Origin: Symbiodinium natans
Lineage: Eukaryota > Sar > Dinophyceae > Suessiales > Symbiodiniaceae
Length of the DNA: 62,000 nucleotides
Reading direction: 5' to 3'
Assembly (NCBI GenBank): GCA_905221605.1
Contig: CAJNDS010002841.1
Location: 1 to 62,000 of the forward strand
The notes beneath the pieces are model-generated. The model had not been told where the DNA came from. It did not search any database and was given only the letters and a program-made list of their open reading frames with translations. Below are positions 1 through 10,400 of the stretch, piece by piece. Both the position numbers and the translations under genes were made by a program. Position 1 is the first letter of the stretch. Each line of letters starts with the position of its first letter.

Positions 1-120
1 CATCCTTTCTCTTCTCTTTTCTCTCAAGGGGAAACTCAAAGAAATTCAAAAAAAACTTTAAAAAATTCAAAGAAAACAAAAAACAAACAAAAAACACAAA
101 AAAAAACAAAACAAAAAAAG
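1..120. repeat. A-rich low-complexity DNA
   Basis: A pyrimidine stretch followed by about 80 bases dominated by A with scattered C and G. No coding or motif content is visible. It borders the first satellite block. Confidence 0.7.
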
Positions 121-773
121 TGAGGGTTTAAGGCCTAAATCCTCGTACGAGGGTTTATTTAGCGACGAGGGTTTAGGGTCTGAATCCTCGTACGATGGTT
201 TAGCGACGAGGGTTTAGGGCCTAAATCCTACACGACGAGGGTTTAGCGACGAGGGTTTCTATGTAAATTTGATTCAAAATTTCCCTGGAATCGGCCACTT
301 TTTGCCAAATCCTGGGGTAAGCCCCACGGGTGCCTAATTCCTCTTTGCTAGCGACGAGGATTTAGGCCCTAAACCCTCGTCGCTAAAAGAGCCCAAAAAT
401 CTGGAAAATGAGGGGGTCATTTCTGCTATTTAAATTTGATTCAAAATTTCACTGGAATCGGCCACCGGGGGCCTAATTCATCTTTGCCAGCGACGAGGGT
501 TTAGGGCCTAAATCCTCGTACGAGGGTTTAGCGACGAGGGTTTAGGGCCTAAATCCTCGTACGAGAGTTTAGCGACGAGGGTTTAGGGCCTAAATCCTCG
601 TACGAGGGTTTAGCGACGAGGGTTTAGGGCCTAAATCCTCGTACGAGGGTTTAGCGACGAGGGTTTAGGGCCTAAATCCTCGTACGAGGGTTTAGCGACG
701 AGGGTTTTGCGACGAGGGTTTAGAGCCCAAAAATCTGGAAAATGAGGGGCTCATTTCTGCTATTTAAATTTTA
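121..773. repeat. 41-bp telomere-like satellite, block 1
   Basis: Tandem copies of a 41-bp unit that begins AGCGACGAGGGTTTAGGG, continues CCTAAATCCTCGTACGAGG and ends GTTT. Each unit carries two near-palindromes, one centred on CCTCGTACGAGG and one on TTTAGGG/CCTAAA, so telomere-type words face each other. A spacer unit (key words CTGGAAAATGAGGGGGTCATTTCTGC and the phrase around TGGAATCGGCCAC) interrupts the array at about 385-490 and begins again at about 729. That second spacer is cut by the Rep gene segment. Confidence 0.9.
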
Positions 774-3165
774 TTGAGTGCCAGGGCACGGCAGTTCGAG
801 TTCTGGTCGATGCATGCCTCCTGGTTCATGTGCACCGAATGCCATCGCCTGGAACCGCGGCCCTTCCACCAGTCCAGTCATGCGAAGAACGCACAGCTGC
901 GCGCAGTTCAGAAGAAGTGCAAGCACTGTGCCCACGGCGTCGGGTACCGGGCCCCGACCATCACCGACATCCCGGAGCCCCTCCGCGCGCTGACAGCCGC
1001 CGCACTCTGGGCCCTGCGCCCTATCGAGATCGACGTGGGCGCCTACCAACGCGGTGAGTACGGTTACCGCATTCACACCGACATGACCCGACTGCGCTGG
1101 AGGCCCCAGAGCGTCCGGGAGCAGCTGGCCACACTGCGAGGCGAGGATCGACGCGTAGCCCAGGAGGCCTGGCGGTTCCTGCGCTCGCGGCCCTTGCCCT
1201 CCATGCCAGAGACTTGGGCAGAGCACACACGGCTCTTTCGTCTTCATCCTGGCTACTCGGCCTACCTGTCCTTCGTGGCGCAGCATGAGCGCTTTTGGAC
1301 ATGGCTGGTCCACGGCTGGACAAGACCGCCCGGCGACTTCCAGTCCGTTTCCTGGAGACCCTTGGCTTGGAGACCGCCCTCTGGCCCCACCTGTACCCGG
1401 CGGTCGCCCTGTGTGAGACCTTCGTGCGGCTGGAGGACGGGAGGCGCCTGGCCCGTGAGCGTAGTGACGTGCGGGCGGCGCACGCCCAGCGCCAGCGGGC
1501 CGGCCAGGCTGCGGGACGCCACGGGGCGCCGGCAGGGCTCCGAGCACGGGACGCTGGCGACGGCGGGGCTGAGCAGTGCCATGGTGATGAGGAGGAGGAC
1601 GACGGTTCCCACATCGACTCGGACGCAGAGCACAACGGCGTAGACGACGGGAACGAGGACGAGGAGGACGACACAGAGTCACCCCTAAACTTCTTGAAGG
1701 AGTCCGACCGGCAGTCCCTCAAGGCCAGTTTCCTAGCGAAGGTGACGTCGGCGGTCATCGGATATGCCTCGGACTACGAACTCGCGCAGTTCGTCTACGA
1801 TCTGTGGCTGTGGAGTGCCTTGGGCGGCGCGAAGCACGCCTCGGGCATCCAAATGCGCGTGGCGCTGGCCGGCAAGCCGTTCTCCCCCGAGTATTGGCGG
1901 ACGCGCCACTTCGCTCTGTTGGATTTGCAGAAGCAACTCGGCTATCCGACACTTTTCGTGACCATTGCCCCGTACGAATGGTCCAGCCCCTACCACGCCT
2001 TCCTCGAGGACGAGCTGCTGCGCACCTTCAAGACGCGCCTGCATCTGCCCGGACCGGAGTCTTTTCACCTCGCCCACATCCTCACACAGGCAGCCCTGGG
2101 CCTCGTCACCGGCTGGAACAAGCAGGGCCGAGGAGGCTGGACGCGCCACGTGCTGGGCGATCAGGCATCCGCCGGCCATGGCTCGGTGCTGAATCTGTTC
2201 GGTCGCATCGAGTTCCAGGACGGCAAACGGAAGCGCGGGGCGCGCAACGAGCGTCTCGACTACCACGGCAGCGGCCGCCCCCATGTCCACTTCCTGGTGT
2301 GGCTCCGGCATCCACAGAGTTTGCCCTGGTCTCAGATCGTCTGCGGCCACCTCCCCGCCGACAACGCGCCCCTGGAGCAGATCGTCAGGAGCAGCCAGTT
2401 CTCTTGGACGGGTAGCGGCTGGCCCCGAAGGGACGCTTCCACTGCCTGGGACGAGACTGCGCAGCGCCTGGAGCTGCACCACCCAGAGTCCGCGTGGGAG
2501 GAAGGCATGCGAGCGTACATGCCCGACGTCCTCGCCAGTCTGAAGTGCCACATGGATGTGCAAGCCTCCGACGGCCGCGGCATGCTGCTCCGGTACGTCG
2601 CCGGCTACGTGCCCAAGTTCTCCGACTCGTTTCAGTCCAACTGGTTGGATGACCTTTCGTCCGACTACGCCTTGGCCCGGCGGGTCCTCACCCAATACCA
2701 GCCACTGGAACCGGAGATGTGGCTGCAGCTCGGTGCCCACCTCTTCCGACAATGCTTTGCCGGCGGGGGCCTGTCCCGTTTCGTCGTTCCGGTGCCCTGG
2801 CGAGACATCCTCCCCGAGCGCGTCCAGCAGTACATGGGCTCCTCCTGGCGCCCCGACTCCATGTGCCTGCTGGCCTACCTGCGCAAGACGAACAAGCGGG
2901 GCGGTATACACCGTGATTACAGGAAGACTTTCGCTGCGCTGGCTGTCTCGGAGGGCCTCGGGCCGGAGGACTGGATCCATTGGCTCGCCGATGCTCATTA
3001 CAGCGGCGCCGTCCTCGTGGCTGCGGTGATGAAGTCCCGCTTCAATGACGAGTACTACAAGCAATGGTGCCTCCTGCACGTGCCCTTTCGCGAGCTGAAG
3101 GACCTTTGGCACGCGAAGCTGGAACTCTTGCCCCCTCATGGCCGCCCACTCAGGGTCCGACAGAA
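774..3165 (+). CDS. Helitron-type HUH Rep protein, one frameshift, helicase missing
   Basis: This encodes a Helitron-like Rep (Helitron_like_N family), a nuclease that nicks and joins single-stranded DNA during rolling-circle transposition. Frame 3 from 774 gives the N-terminus with a likely zinc site (C20, C23, C49, C52). Near 1310 the reading must shift to the frame open from 1295, probably through one lost base. In that second frame the catalytic HUH motif is His330-Val-His332 (2282-2290, in PHVHFLVW) and the two-tyrosine motif is Tyr434 and Tyr438 (YVAGYVPK, 2594-2608). An acidic linker lies near 1600-1680. The frame ends in GT-rich sequence after LELLPPHGRPL at about 3150. A further piece reading MALALAGEHWRNQQAVRADM (3286-3345, another frame) suggests an intron or a second frame break. 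No helicase follows, so this is a Rep-only or truncated element. GC content is far above the flanking satellite. Family assignment is strong; activity is unknown. Confidence 0.8.
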
Positions 3166-3179
3166 AGCACAGTTCGCTG

Positions 3180-3245
3180 CAGCTTTTCTCATGTGTGTGT
3201 CACCACGTGTCCTTGTGTGTGTGTGTGGGTGCACAGGCAATTTTC
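3180..3245 (+). other. Possible intron near the end of the Rep gene
   Basis: A TG-rich stretch (TGTGTGTGTGTGTGGG) ending in GCACAG precedes sequence that resumes Rep-like reading in a different frame. A spliced intron would explain the frame change. The donor cannot be fixed by eye, and a decayed C-terminus is the alternative. Confidence 0.3.
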
Positions 3246-3342
3246 GAGGCTCTCACGTTTGCCTCCCGAACACCGAGGTCTGGGAATGGCGCTGGCGCTG
3301 GCCGGCGAACACTGGCGAAACCAGCAGGCCGTTCGCGCGGAC

Positions 3343-3492
3343 ATGCCAGGGCCAGGGCCAGGGCCAGGCCCTGGCCCTGGCCAGGGCCAGGGCCAGGGCC
3401 AGGGCCAGGGCCAGGGCCAGGGCCAGGGCAGGGGGCCCTGGCCAGGGCCAGGGCAGGCCAGGGCCAGGGCCAGGGCCAGGGTCAGGGCAGGG
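3343..3492. repeat. (GGCCAG)n hexanucleotide repeat
   Basis: About 150 bases of GGCCAG/CAGGGC repeats with orientation changes (for example around 3367 and 3440). It forms the 3' edge of the Rep segment next to the resumed satellite spacer. All frames stay open but give only low-complexity peptides, so I do not call coding sequence. Confidence 0.85.
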
Positions 3493-3496
3493 TTTC

Positions 3497-4680
3497 ACAT
3501 CGGCCACTTTTTGCCAAATCCTGGGGTAAGTAAGCCCCGCGGGGGCCTAATTCCTACTCGCTAAATCCTCGTACGAGGGTTTAGCGACGAGGGTTTAGGG
3601 CCTAAATCCTCGTACGAGGGTTTAGCGACGAGGGTTTAAGGCCTAAATCCTCGTACGAGGGTTTAGCGACGAGGGTTTAGGGTCTAAATCCTCGTACGAG
3701 GGTTTAGCGACGAGGGTTTAGGCCCTAAATCCTAAACGACGAGGGTTTAGCGACGAGGGTTTTGCGACGAGGGTTTAGAGCCCAAAATCTGGAAAATGAG
3801 GGGGTCATTTCTGCTATTTAAATTTGATTCAAAATTTCACTGGAATCGGCAACTTTTTGCCAAATCCTGGGGTAAGCCCCACGGGGGCCTAATTCCTCTT
3901 TGCTAGCGACGAGGGTTTAGGGCCTAAATCCTCGTACGAGGGTTTAGCGACGAGGGTTTAGGGCCTAAATCCTCGTACGAGGGTTTAGCGACGAGGGTTT
4001 AGGGCCTAAATCCTCGTACGAGGGTTTAGCGACAAGGGTTTAGGGCCTAAATCCTCGTACGAGGGTTTAGCGACGAGGGTTTAGGGCCTAAATCCTAAAC
4101 GACGAGGGTTTAGCGACGAGGGTTTTGCGACGAGGGCTTAGAGCCCAAAATCTGGAAAATGAGGGGGTCATTTCTGCTATTTAAATTTGATTCAAAATTT
4201 TCACTGGAATCGGCCACTTTTTGCCAAATCCTGGGGTAAGCCCCACGAGAGCCTAATTCCTCTTTGCTAGCGACGAGGGTTTAGGGCCTAAATCCTCGTA
4301 CGAGGGTTTAGCGACGAGGGTTTAGGGCCTAAATCCTCGTACGAGGGTTTAGCGACGAGGGTTTAGGGCCTAAATCCTCGCACGAGGGTTTAGCGACGAG
4401 GGTTTTAGGGCCTAAATCCTCGTACGAGGGTTTAGCGACGAGGGTTTAGGGCCTAAATCTTCGTACGAGGGTTTAGCAACGAGGGTTTAGGGCCTAAATC
4501 TTCGTACGAGGGTTTAGCGACGAGGGTTTAGGGCCTAAATCCTCGTACGATGATTTTGCGACGAGGGTTTAGGGCCTAAATCAGGGTTTAGCGACGAGGG
4601 TTTAGGGCTTAAATCCTCCTACGAGGGTTTAGTGACGAGGGTTTAGGGCCTAAATCCTCGTACGAGGGTTTAGCGAGGAT
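3497..4680. repeat. 41-bp satellite, blocks 2-4, with spacer units
   Basis: The same 41-bp unit as in block 1, arranged at about 3555-3777, 3905-4137 and 4270-4677. Spacer copies of about 130 bp lie at about 3497-3553 (partial), 3777-3905 and 4139-4270. The spacer copy at 3497 starts at its CGGCCACTTTTTGCC segment. It therefore looks like the right half of the spacer whose left half ends at about 773. Confidence 0.9.
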
Positions 4681-5262
4681 GTTTTTTCCCTGGGCCTAAA
4701 ACCTCCAGCTTTGACCCAAATTGTCCAAAAACAAATTCGGATGTTTGTGCTGATGCAGCAGGAGGATGGTTTTTCCCCCGGACCAAAAACCTCTAGCTTT
4801 GACCCAAAATGGTCCAAAAAAGGCCCTCGGATGTTTGTGCTGACGCAGCAGGAGGATGGGTTTTCCCCCTGACCTAAAACCTCTAGCTTTGACCCAAAAT
4901 GGTCCAAAAAGACCCTCGGATATTTATGCTGATGCAACAGGAGGATGGGTTTTCCCCCGGACCTAAAACCTCTAGCTTTGACCTAAATGGTCCAAAAAGA
5001 TCCTCGGATTTGTGTTCTGATATGTGTAGCAGGAGGATGGTTTTTCCCCCTGGACCTAAAACCTGTAGCTTTGACCCAAAAATTGTGTGCTGATGTGTGG
5101 GTAGCAGGAGGATGTTTTTTCCCCCGGACCTAAAACCTCCAACTTTGACCCAAAATGGTCCAAAAAATGTCCTCGGATTTGTGTGCTGATGTGTGTAGCT
5201 GGAGGATGTTTTTAACCCCCGGACCTAAAACCTCCAACTTTGACCCAAAATGGTCAAAAAAC
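4676..5262. repeat. Tandem repeat of 75-93 bp, about seven copies
   Basis: Units start near 4676, 4763, 4854, 4943, 5035, 5110 and 5203. They share GGACCTAAAACCTC, TTTGACCCAAAATGGTCC and a segment near TGTGCTGATG, with small length differences. Short ORFs across it on both strands mirror the repeat and are not genes. Confidence 0.85.
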
Positions 5263-5555
5263 AATCCGGGTTTCCCCGAGACCTAAAACCTCCAGCATTG
5301 ACAGAAAAAAGAAAAAAGCTGCGAGAAAAATAGAAAACAAGAGAGTTGCCTTACAACTCAGTTTAGGAAATTAAACCCTAGAAGGCGGAGCTGGTTAAGG
5401 GTGGGAGCCGCACTCTACGGCGCGGGAGGGAAATGGAGGTGGCGCGGCCGACACAAGGCCCCATTCCCGAAAGCTCTCGAGCGTTCGCCGAGGCCGACCC
5501 ACCTCGCGTCGAAATTGTGTGCCCAAATGGCGAGTAGTTCCCCTTTTTTTTCGCA
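5263..5555. other. Unique sequence, no gene seen
   Basis: About 290 bases of mixed composition between two repeat blocks, including a GC-rich stretch at about 5395-5510. No open frame or RNA-like fold stands out. Confidence 0.5.
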
Positions 5556-5647
5556 AACCCTAAACCCTAAACCCTAAACCCTCAACCCCAAACCCCAAAC
5601 CCAAACCCTAAACCCTAAACCCTAAACCCAAAACCCTAAACCTCTCT
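5556..5647. repeat. Interstitial telomere-like CCCTAAA tract
   Basis: Perfect and degenerate CCCTAAA units, the plant/alveolate telomere type written on the C-rich strand. The tract is short and internal, so it is an interstitial telomeric sequence rather than a chromosome end. Confidence 0.85.
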
Positions 5648-5669
5648 ATCATAATGAATTTAAACCCTA

Positions 5670-6038
5670 TTTCAAAAGTGGGCAACGGTGAGTTTCGTGG
5701 CCTCAAAAGTGGGCAACGGTGACTTTCCTGGCCTCAAAAGTGGGCAACGGTGACTTTCCTGGCCTCAAAAGTGGGCAACGGTGACTTTCCTGGCCTCAAA
5801 AGTGGGCAACGGTGACTTTCCTGGCCTCAAAAGTGGGCAATGGTGACTTTCCTGGCCCCGAAAGTGGGCAACGGTGACTTTCCGGGCCCCAAAAGTGGGC
5901 AACGGTGACTTTCCGGGCCTCAAAAGTGTGCAACGGTGACTTTCCTGGCCTCAAAAGTGGGCAACGGTGACTTTCCTGCCTCAAAAGTGGGCAACGGTGA
6001 ATTTCGGCTTCAAAAGTGGGCAATGGTGAATTTCCTTT
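5670..6038. repeat. 31-bp minisatellite, about 12 copies
   Basis: Units of 31 bp start at 5701, 5732, 5763, 5794, 5825, 5856, 5887, 5918 and 5949, with variants at each side. The core is CAAAAGTGGGCAACGGTGAC. The ORFs reading KVTVAHF or GNGDFPASK follow the repeat and are not called. Confidence 0.92.
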
Positions 6039-6130
6039 TTCCCCGAGTTTTTTCAAGGTTTTTCAGCGTTTTTCCGTGTTTTTCAAGGTTCTTCAATGTT
6101 TTTCAGGATGTTTCAGGGTTTTTTAACCCT
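6039..6130. repeat. Degenerate short T-rich repeat
   Basis: About 90 bases of imperfect TTTTTCAAGG/TTTTTCAGCG-like units with a period of roughly 15-16 bases, directly following the 31-bp minisatellite. Confidence 0.6.
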
Positions 6131-6645
6131 CAATTCTGACGAAGGGCCGCCCCCGCGACCTTTTCACAGCCTAGTTTTGGTCAAGGGGGTCGTATTTTTC
6201 AATTTTTCAATTTTAAAGGCAAAATAGTCTTCGGAGACCCCCCCTTGCCTCAAACTCCGACCCACCCTTGAGAGGGAAAGTTTGCCTCCAAAAACACCCC
6301 AAATGAAGGGGACCCCAGGATCGGCCCGGGCCCCAGTTAAAAAATGCGATTTTTTTAGTACTGCAATCGACGGTTCTGGGTGGTCTCTCGTTTTCTGGAT
6401 TTTTGACCAAACCGAGCCTTCACCGATAGGGGCTTCTAAACCGTAGGGTTTAAGGCCCTAAGAGCATAAAGGGCTTATTGTGGGCCTTAGATTAGATTTC
6501 GGGTTCTGGGTCCGTTAAAAACTAACTACTGGGAATGTATTGAGTGAACTTTGTATTTTCTCAATGTTATGGGTTTCTTGGGTGGGTGGGTTTTCTTCCA
6601 ACGCTTGACAAGCTGCTTGACTAGTGAATGCTCGGACTTGAGATG
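6131..6645. other. Intergenic sequence, no gene seen
   Basis: Mixed sequence between repeat blocks. Short ORFs on either strand have no recognisable domain or coding bias. Isolated GGGTTT words appear toward the right end. Confidence 0.5.
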
Positions 6646-6647
6646 CT

Positions 6648-6795
6648 GAACCCTAAACCCTAAACCCTAAACCCTAAACCCTTTAGGTTTTAAGGTGTAG
6701 GGTTAGGGTGCAGGGTTTGATTTAGGGTTTAGGGTTTAAGGTTTGGGTTTGGGTTTAGGGGTTAAGGTAAGGGTTAGGGTTTAGGGTTCGAGCGG
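6648..6795. repeat. Head-to-head telomere-like tract
   Basis: CCCTAAA units (6651-6683) meet degenerate TTTAGGG units (about 6684-6795), so the orientation inverts in the middle. This resembles a fusion or inversion of telomere-type DNA. Confidence 0.75.
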
Positions 6796-7028
6796 TTCGG
6801 GGTGTTTTACACCCGAGCGAGCGAATACGACCAACACACCCTAAGCCCCAAACCCTAAACCCTAAACCCTAAAGGGTTTTGATAGGGGGTTGGGGGTAGA
6901 AACCCTAAACCCTAAAAGAGTTGAGTCTGGGTGGGTCTAGGGCGGGTGGGTGGGTCTAGGGTGGGCGTCACTGAGCTACGCTAGAGCGAGCGGCTCGGGG
7001 TGTTTCATACCCGAGCGAGCGAATACGT
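6790..7028. repeat. Two copies of a ~43-bp element with a short hairpin
   Basis: Copies lie near 6790-6833 and 6984-7027, each with GAGCGGxTCGGGGTGTTT and ACCCGAGCGAGCGAATACG. The 6-bp inverted arms CTCGGG/CCCGAG can pair. Both copies sit at the edges of CCCTAAA tracts (6836-6912 and 7029-7083). Confidence 0.7.
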
Positions 7029-7485
7029 AAACCCTAAACCCCTGAACCCTAAACACCCTAAACCCTAAACACCCTAAACCCTCAATCGAATTTCCCAAGC
7101 TATTTGTCGAAACAGCTGACAAGCTGAGTTTAAGTATATTAATCCAGAACACATCTTTCTGGAGGCCAAATGCTCAATTCATATTAATCCAAAACACATC
7201 TCTCTGGACTCTGGATGCCGAATGCTCAATTTACTTGACCTGCTTCCTTTCCCTCCCCCCCCCTCCCCCGCACCTCCCACCAAAAAAAAAAACTCGATAT
7301 TGAGACCCAAACCCTACACAATTTCTATAAACCCGAAACCCGAAACCCGAAACCCTAAACCCGAAACCCTAAACCCGAAACCCTAAACCCTAAACCCTAA
7401 ACCCTAAACCCTAAATCCTAAACCCTAAACACAAAACCCTAAACCCTAAACCCTAAACCCTAAACCCTAAACCCTAAACCCTAGC
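7029..7485. repeat. CCCTAAA tracts and a 45-bp duplication
   Basis: Telomere-like units occur at 7029-7083 and 7335-7485, the second including CCCGAAA variants. Between them a ~45-base segment containing TATTAATCC and AACACATCT is present twice (from 7136 and 7181). A C-run and an A-run lie at about 7253-7292. Confidence 0.8.
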
Positions 7486-10400
7486 CGCAGCTTCAACGGC
7501 AGCTCTATGACTGAAAGGATCTGCAGAGGCAGTTTCTCACTGAGCGCAAGAATGCCCTTGCCGGAATATTGCGCATGTCCTGTGAAGCAACTTTTACCAT
7601 GGAACTTGCGACGCCAGCCCCCCCCCCTTTTTGGGGGGGACTGTCGGGCCTGGCTTCGGCAGAGTGTGGTGATTGTCGCAAACTTTACGGCGCCTCCCGT
7701 CATCTCGACACAGGTGGCAAAGAGGAGTGCAAAGCAGCTTGGCGTCACGGGGACTCCTTGACGAGGACTCCACGGTAAGCTGAAACTAAGGGAGTTCCCA
7801 AATTTGCAGAATCTCATTCCGCTCAGATTTACGGCTTGCACGGGCTTGCGTGGTGCTTGGGCTTATACTGCTAAGATAGGCTTAGGCTTAGTGCGATAAG
7901 GCCAAGGTTTATGAAAGCGCACACTTACTACCTAGGGTTTAAAAGTAGGCTTGGTGGGGGACGTGTTCCGTACAGGTTTCACAATAGCGGGATTTGAGCT
8001 TAAGGCTGGCATGGCTCACTCACTGTAATTTGCACTGGGTACTCCCACATAATATGTACAAGGCCTGAAGGCCGACATCCACAAAGGCATCGGCTGTCCT
8101 GGCGAGCCCGATTCTGGCCCTAACACGAAATGACCACCAAACAAACAAACGCAGCCCAACATTAACAATGAAACCATCCTCTTGAACGGATCCTCAAAGG
8201 GGTTCTTGAGGTTTAGCTTGGGTGGCTTCCGAAGTCCTGTGAGTGGATGCCAACACACACAGGCAGGCCCAGCGAGTTGAGATCGTCATAGGTACAGACA
8301 TTTTACATGGATATATGGCTAGAGCGGAGGCTAGAGATTTTTGATCCAGATTCGGATGTAGATAGAGATGCAGATTCTCAAGAAGATCGTAAACTGACGC
8401 ATGTGCGCAGATGCTGGAACCAAAAACGGAGGTTGAAATGGCTGAAGATAACAAAACATTTCGTACCATGAAAACAAATGCATAAACCGTGAAGAAACGA
8501 GCACTTGGCAGAGGAGCAACGGCTACGAATTATGGCTGCGGGTTCAACTTCGTTTGATTTCGGCTTCACACGCAAACACAACATACGAAGCACACCCTCA
8601 TCCACGAGGCCGCGCGTTAATGCTTAACCCTCACCCGCATGCTTGGAAAGGAACCCCCTGAACCGTTGACCGTCCGTAGGGAATGCCACCGCAGCCGCAG
8701 CCACAGCCGCAGCCACCGCAGCCGCCACAGCCGCCCCAGCACCTGAGACTGTCTCGAGCAAACGCTTTTTAGGTTTAGGGATTATACTATACACTCCAAA
8801 ACCGCAGCTACAAGAAGCATGAACCCTATCAGCCAGCCCAGCCTCTAAAGCCACAAAAGCTGCGAGACCCCCAGGGCCACGCCGGAAGCCCTCAAAGCCA
8901 AAAACCATGATCCTGAAACCCTTAGCCCCTCAAGACCCTGAGCACTCGCTGAACCTTCCAGCCCTCGCCATTCCCTCCAAGTCATAGTCACGGCTTGCAA
9001 GAGCTGTCTGGGGCTGGCGCACCTTCAGTCCTGAATCCTTTCGGCGCTTTGAGCTTGAGGGTTCTTGGTTTAGGCAATTCTCCTAAACAGCATCCGGACT
9101 ATATTCTCGTTCAATACAAACATTTTGGATAGAGCCCAACCCCAGGAAGTCTCCGAAAATCCACAGCCGAAGCTCTCTGTGGGCTGCTGCATCTGTTGGT
9201 TGGCGTACCTGCTTCAGGGCTTCATTGATTTCATGCAGGATTTAGGATGGGGTCTTTGTCTGGTTTTCTTGTATCTGATGCAATGAGTGAACTTCCTTTC
9301 CTTGGCTTGGGCACATGAGAAGCGGATAAAATATTGTCTTACCAGCAGGGTGTCCGATGGGTTTGGGCGAACTTTCAAGAAACAGTCGCCGAAGCTGCGA
9401 GATGAAATCATGACCTCCTGGAAAACCCGCTGCTCAACACCCTACCACTCAACATAGGGAACCCAAGACATCATGCCGGTACAAACTAAATACACTCAAA
9501 ACGCTAATCCCCGCATGAAGTCAGGGTTTGTCAAGAAGTTTCGGGTTTAGGTTCTGTGTAAACTTTGTGTTCAGAGTTCAGGGTGTCGCAGGGGATGGGG
9601 TTCAAGAGCCAATTTGCAGATGAAGCTTCAATGCCTTTAAAACCCAGCTTAGGAGATTGGAGGGTGGGGTTCTAGGTTCGCTGTGAAGCTTCAAAGGTTC
9701 GGCTTGAGGTCAGATTTAGAGTTTGCGGATGTTTGGGGTTCGTGGCTATGCAGTGTCGCTAGGTCCCCTTTGGGTTATGTAGGGATTAACTTGGGTACTG
9801 GACTCAGGTGTGCAGATGCTTTTACGTGTGTCCACGCTCATCCAGCTCACTGCTCTTTTCCGCCTTCCGTACGCCAAGTTTAAGGCTGAGGTCGAGCACA
9901 ATATCTTCGGACCAGGGTCGGCTCAAAAAGAGTTTAGGGCTATAGGGTTTTGATAATCTACGAAAGCCATAAGCGCTGGGTTCAGGGATGCAGATCAGCG
10001 GCATGACTTGCTGCATGGCAAACTGCTGCATGTAGGCCTGGATCTTACTGGGCTCAAGGTTAGCGCGTAGGCTCTAGAGTGAAGGGCTTTGCAGGGGTGT
10101 CCTTGGACATGGTGTGGATGGTCCACCCTCTCATTCCAAACTAAGCATCAAGGCAAGGAGTATGGTGGCTGAGCTGACGGTTTCGGGTTGGAGTATGAGA
10201 CTGCAACGGTGTAAGGCTCATAGTAGGATCCATTGTGTGATCTGAACTTAGCAGGCTTAAAGGATTTAAGGCACAGGGAGTAGAGATTGATTTTGAGGGG
10301 CTCAGTCTTTCAGGCTAAGGGTTTAAAGCTTGCTGGTTTAGGGCATGATGTTCGGAATTGAGGCTGTCAAAATCTCGAGCACTGCGCGTGCTCTCATTTG

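Noticed and set aside
771-1682. 303-codon minus-strand ORF and 468-codon minus-strand ORF (1733-3139) opposite the Rep gene
   Set aside because: They are antisense shadows of GC-rich coding DNA. All recognisable motifs lie on the plus strand.
3555-4680. CRISPR array from regular repeats
   Set aside because: Units are contiguous without unique spacers, and the genome is eukaryotic.
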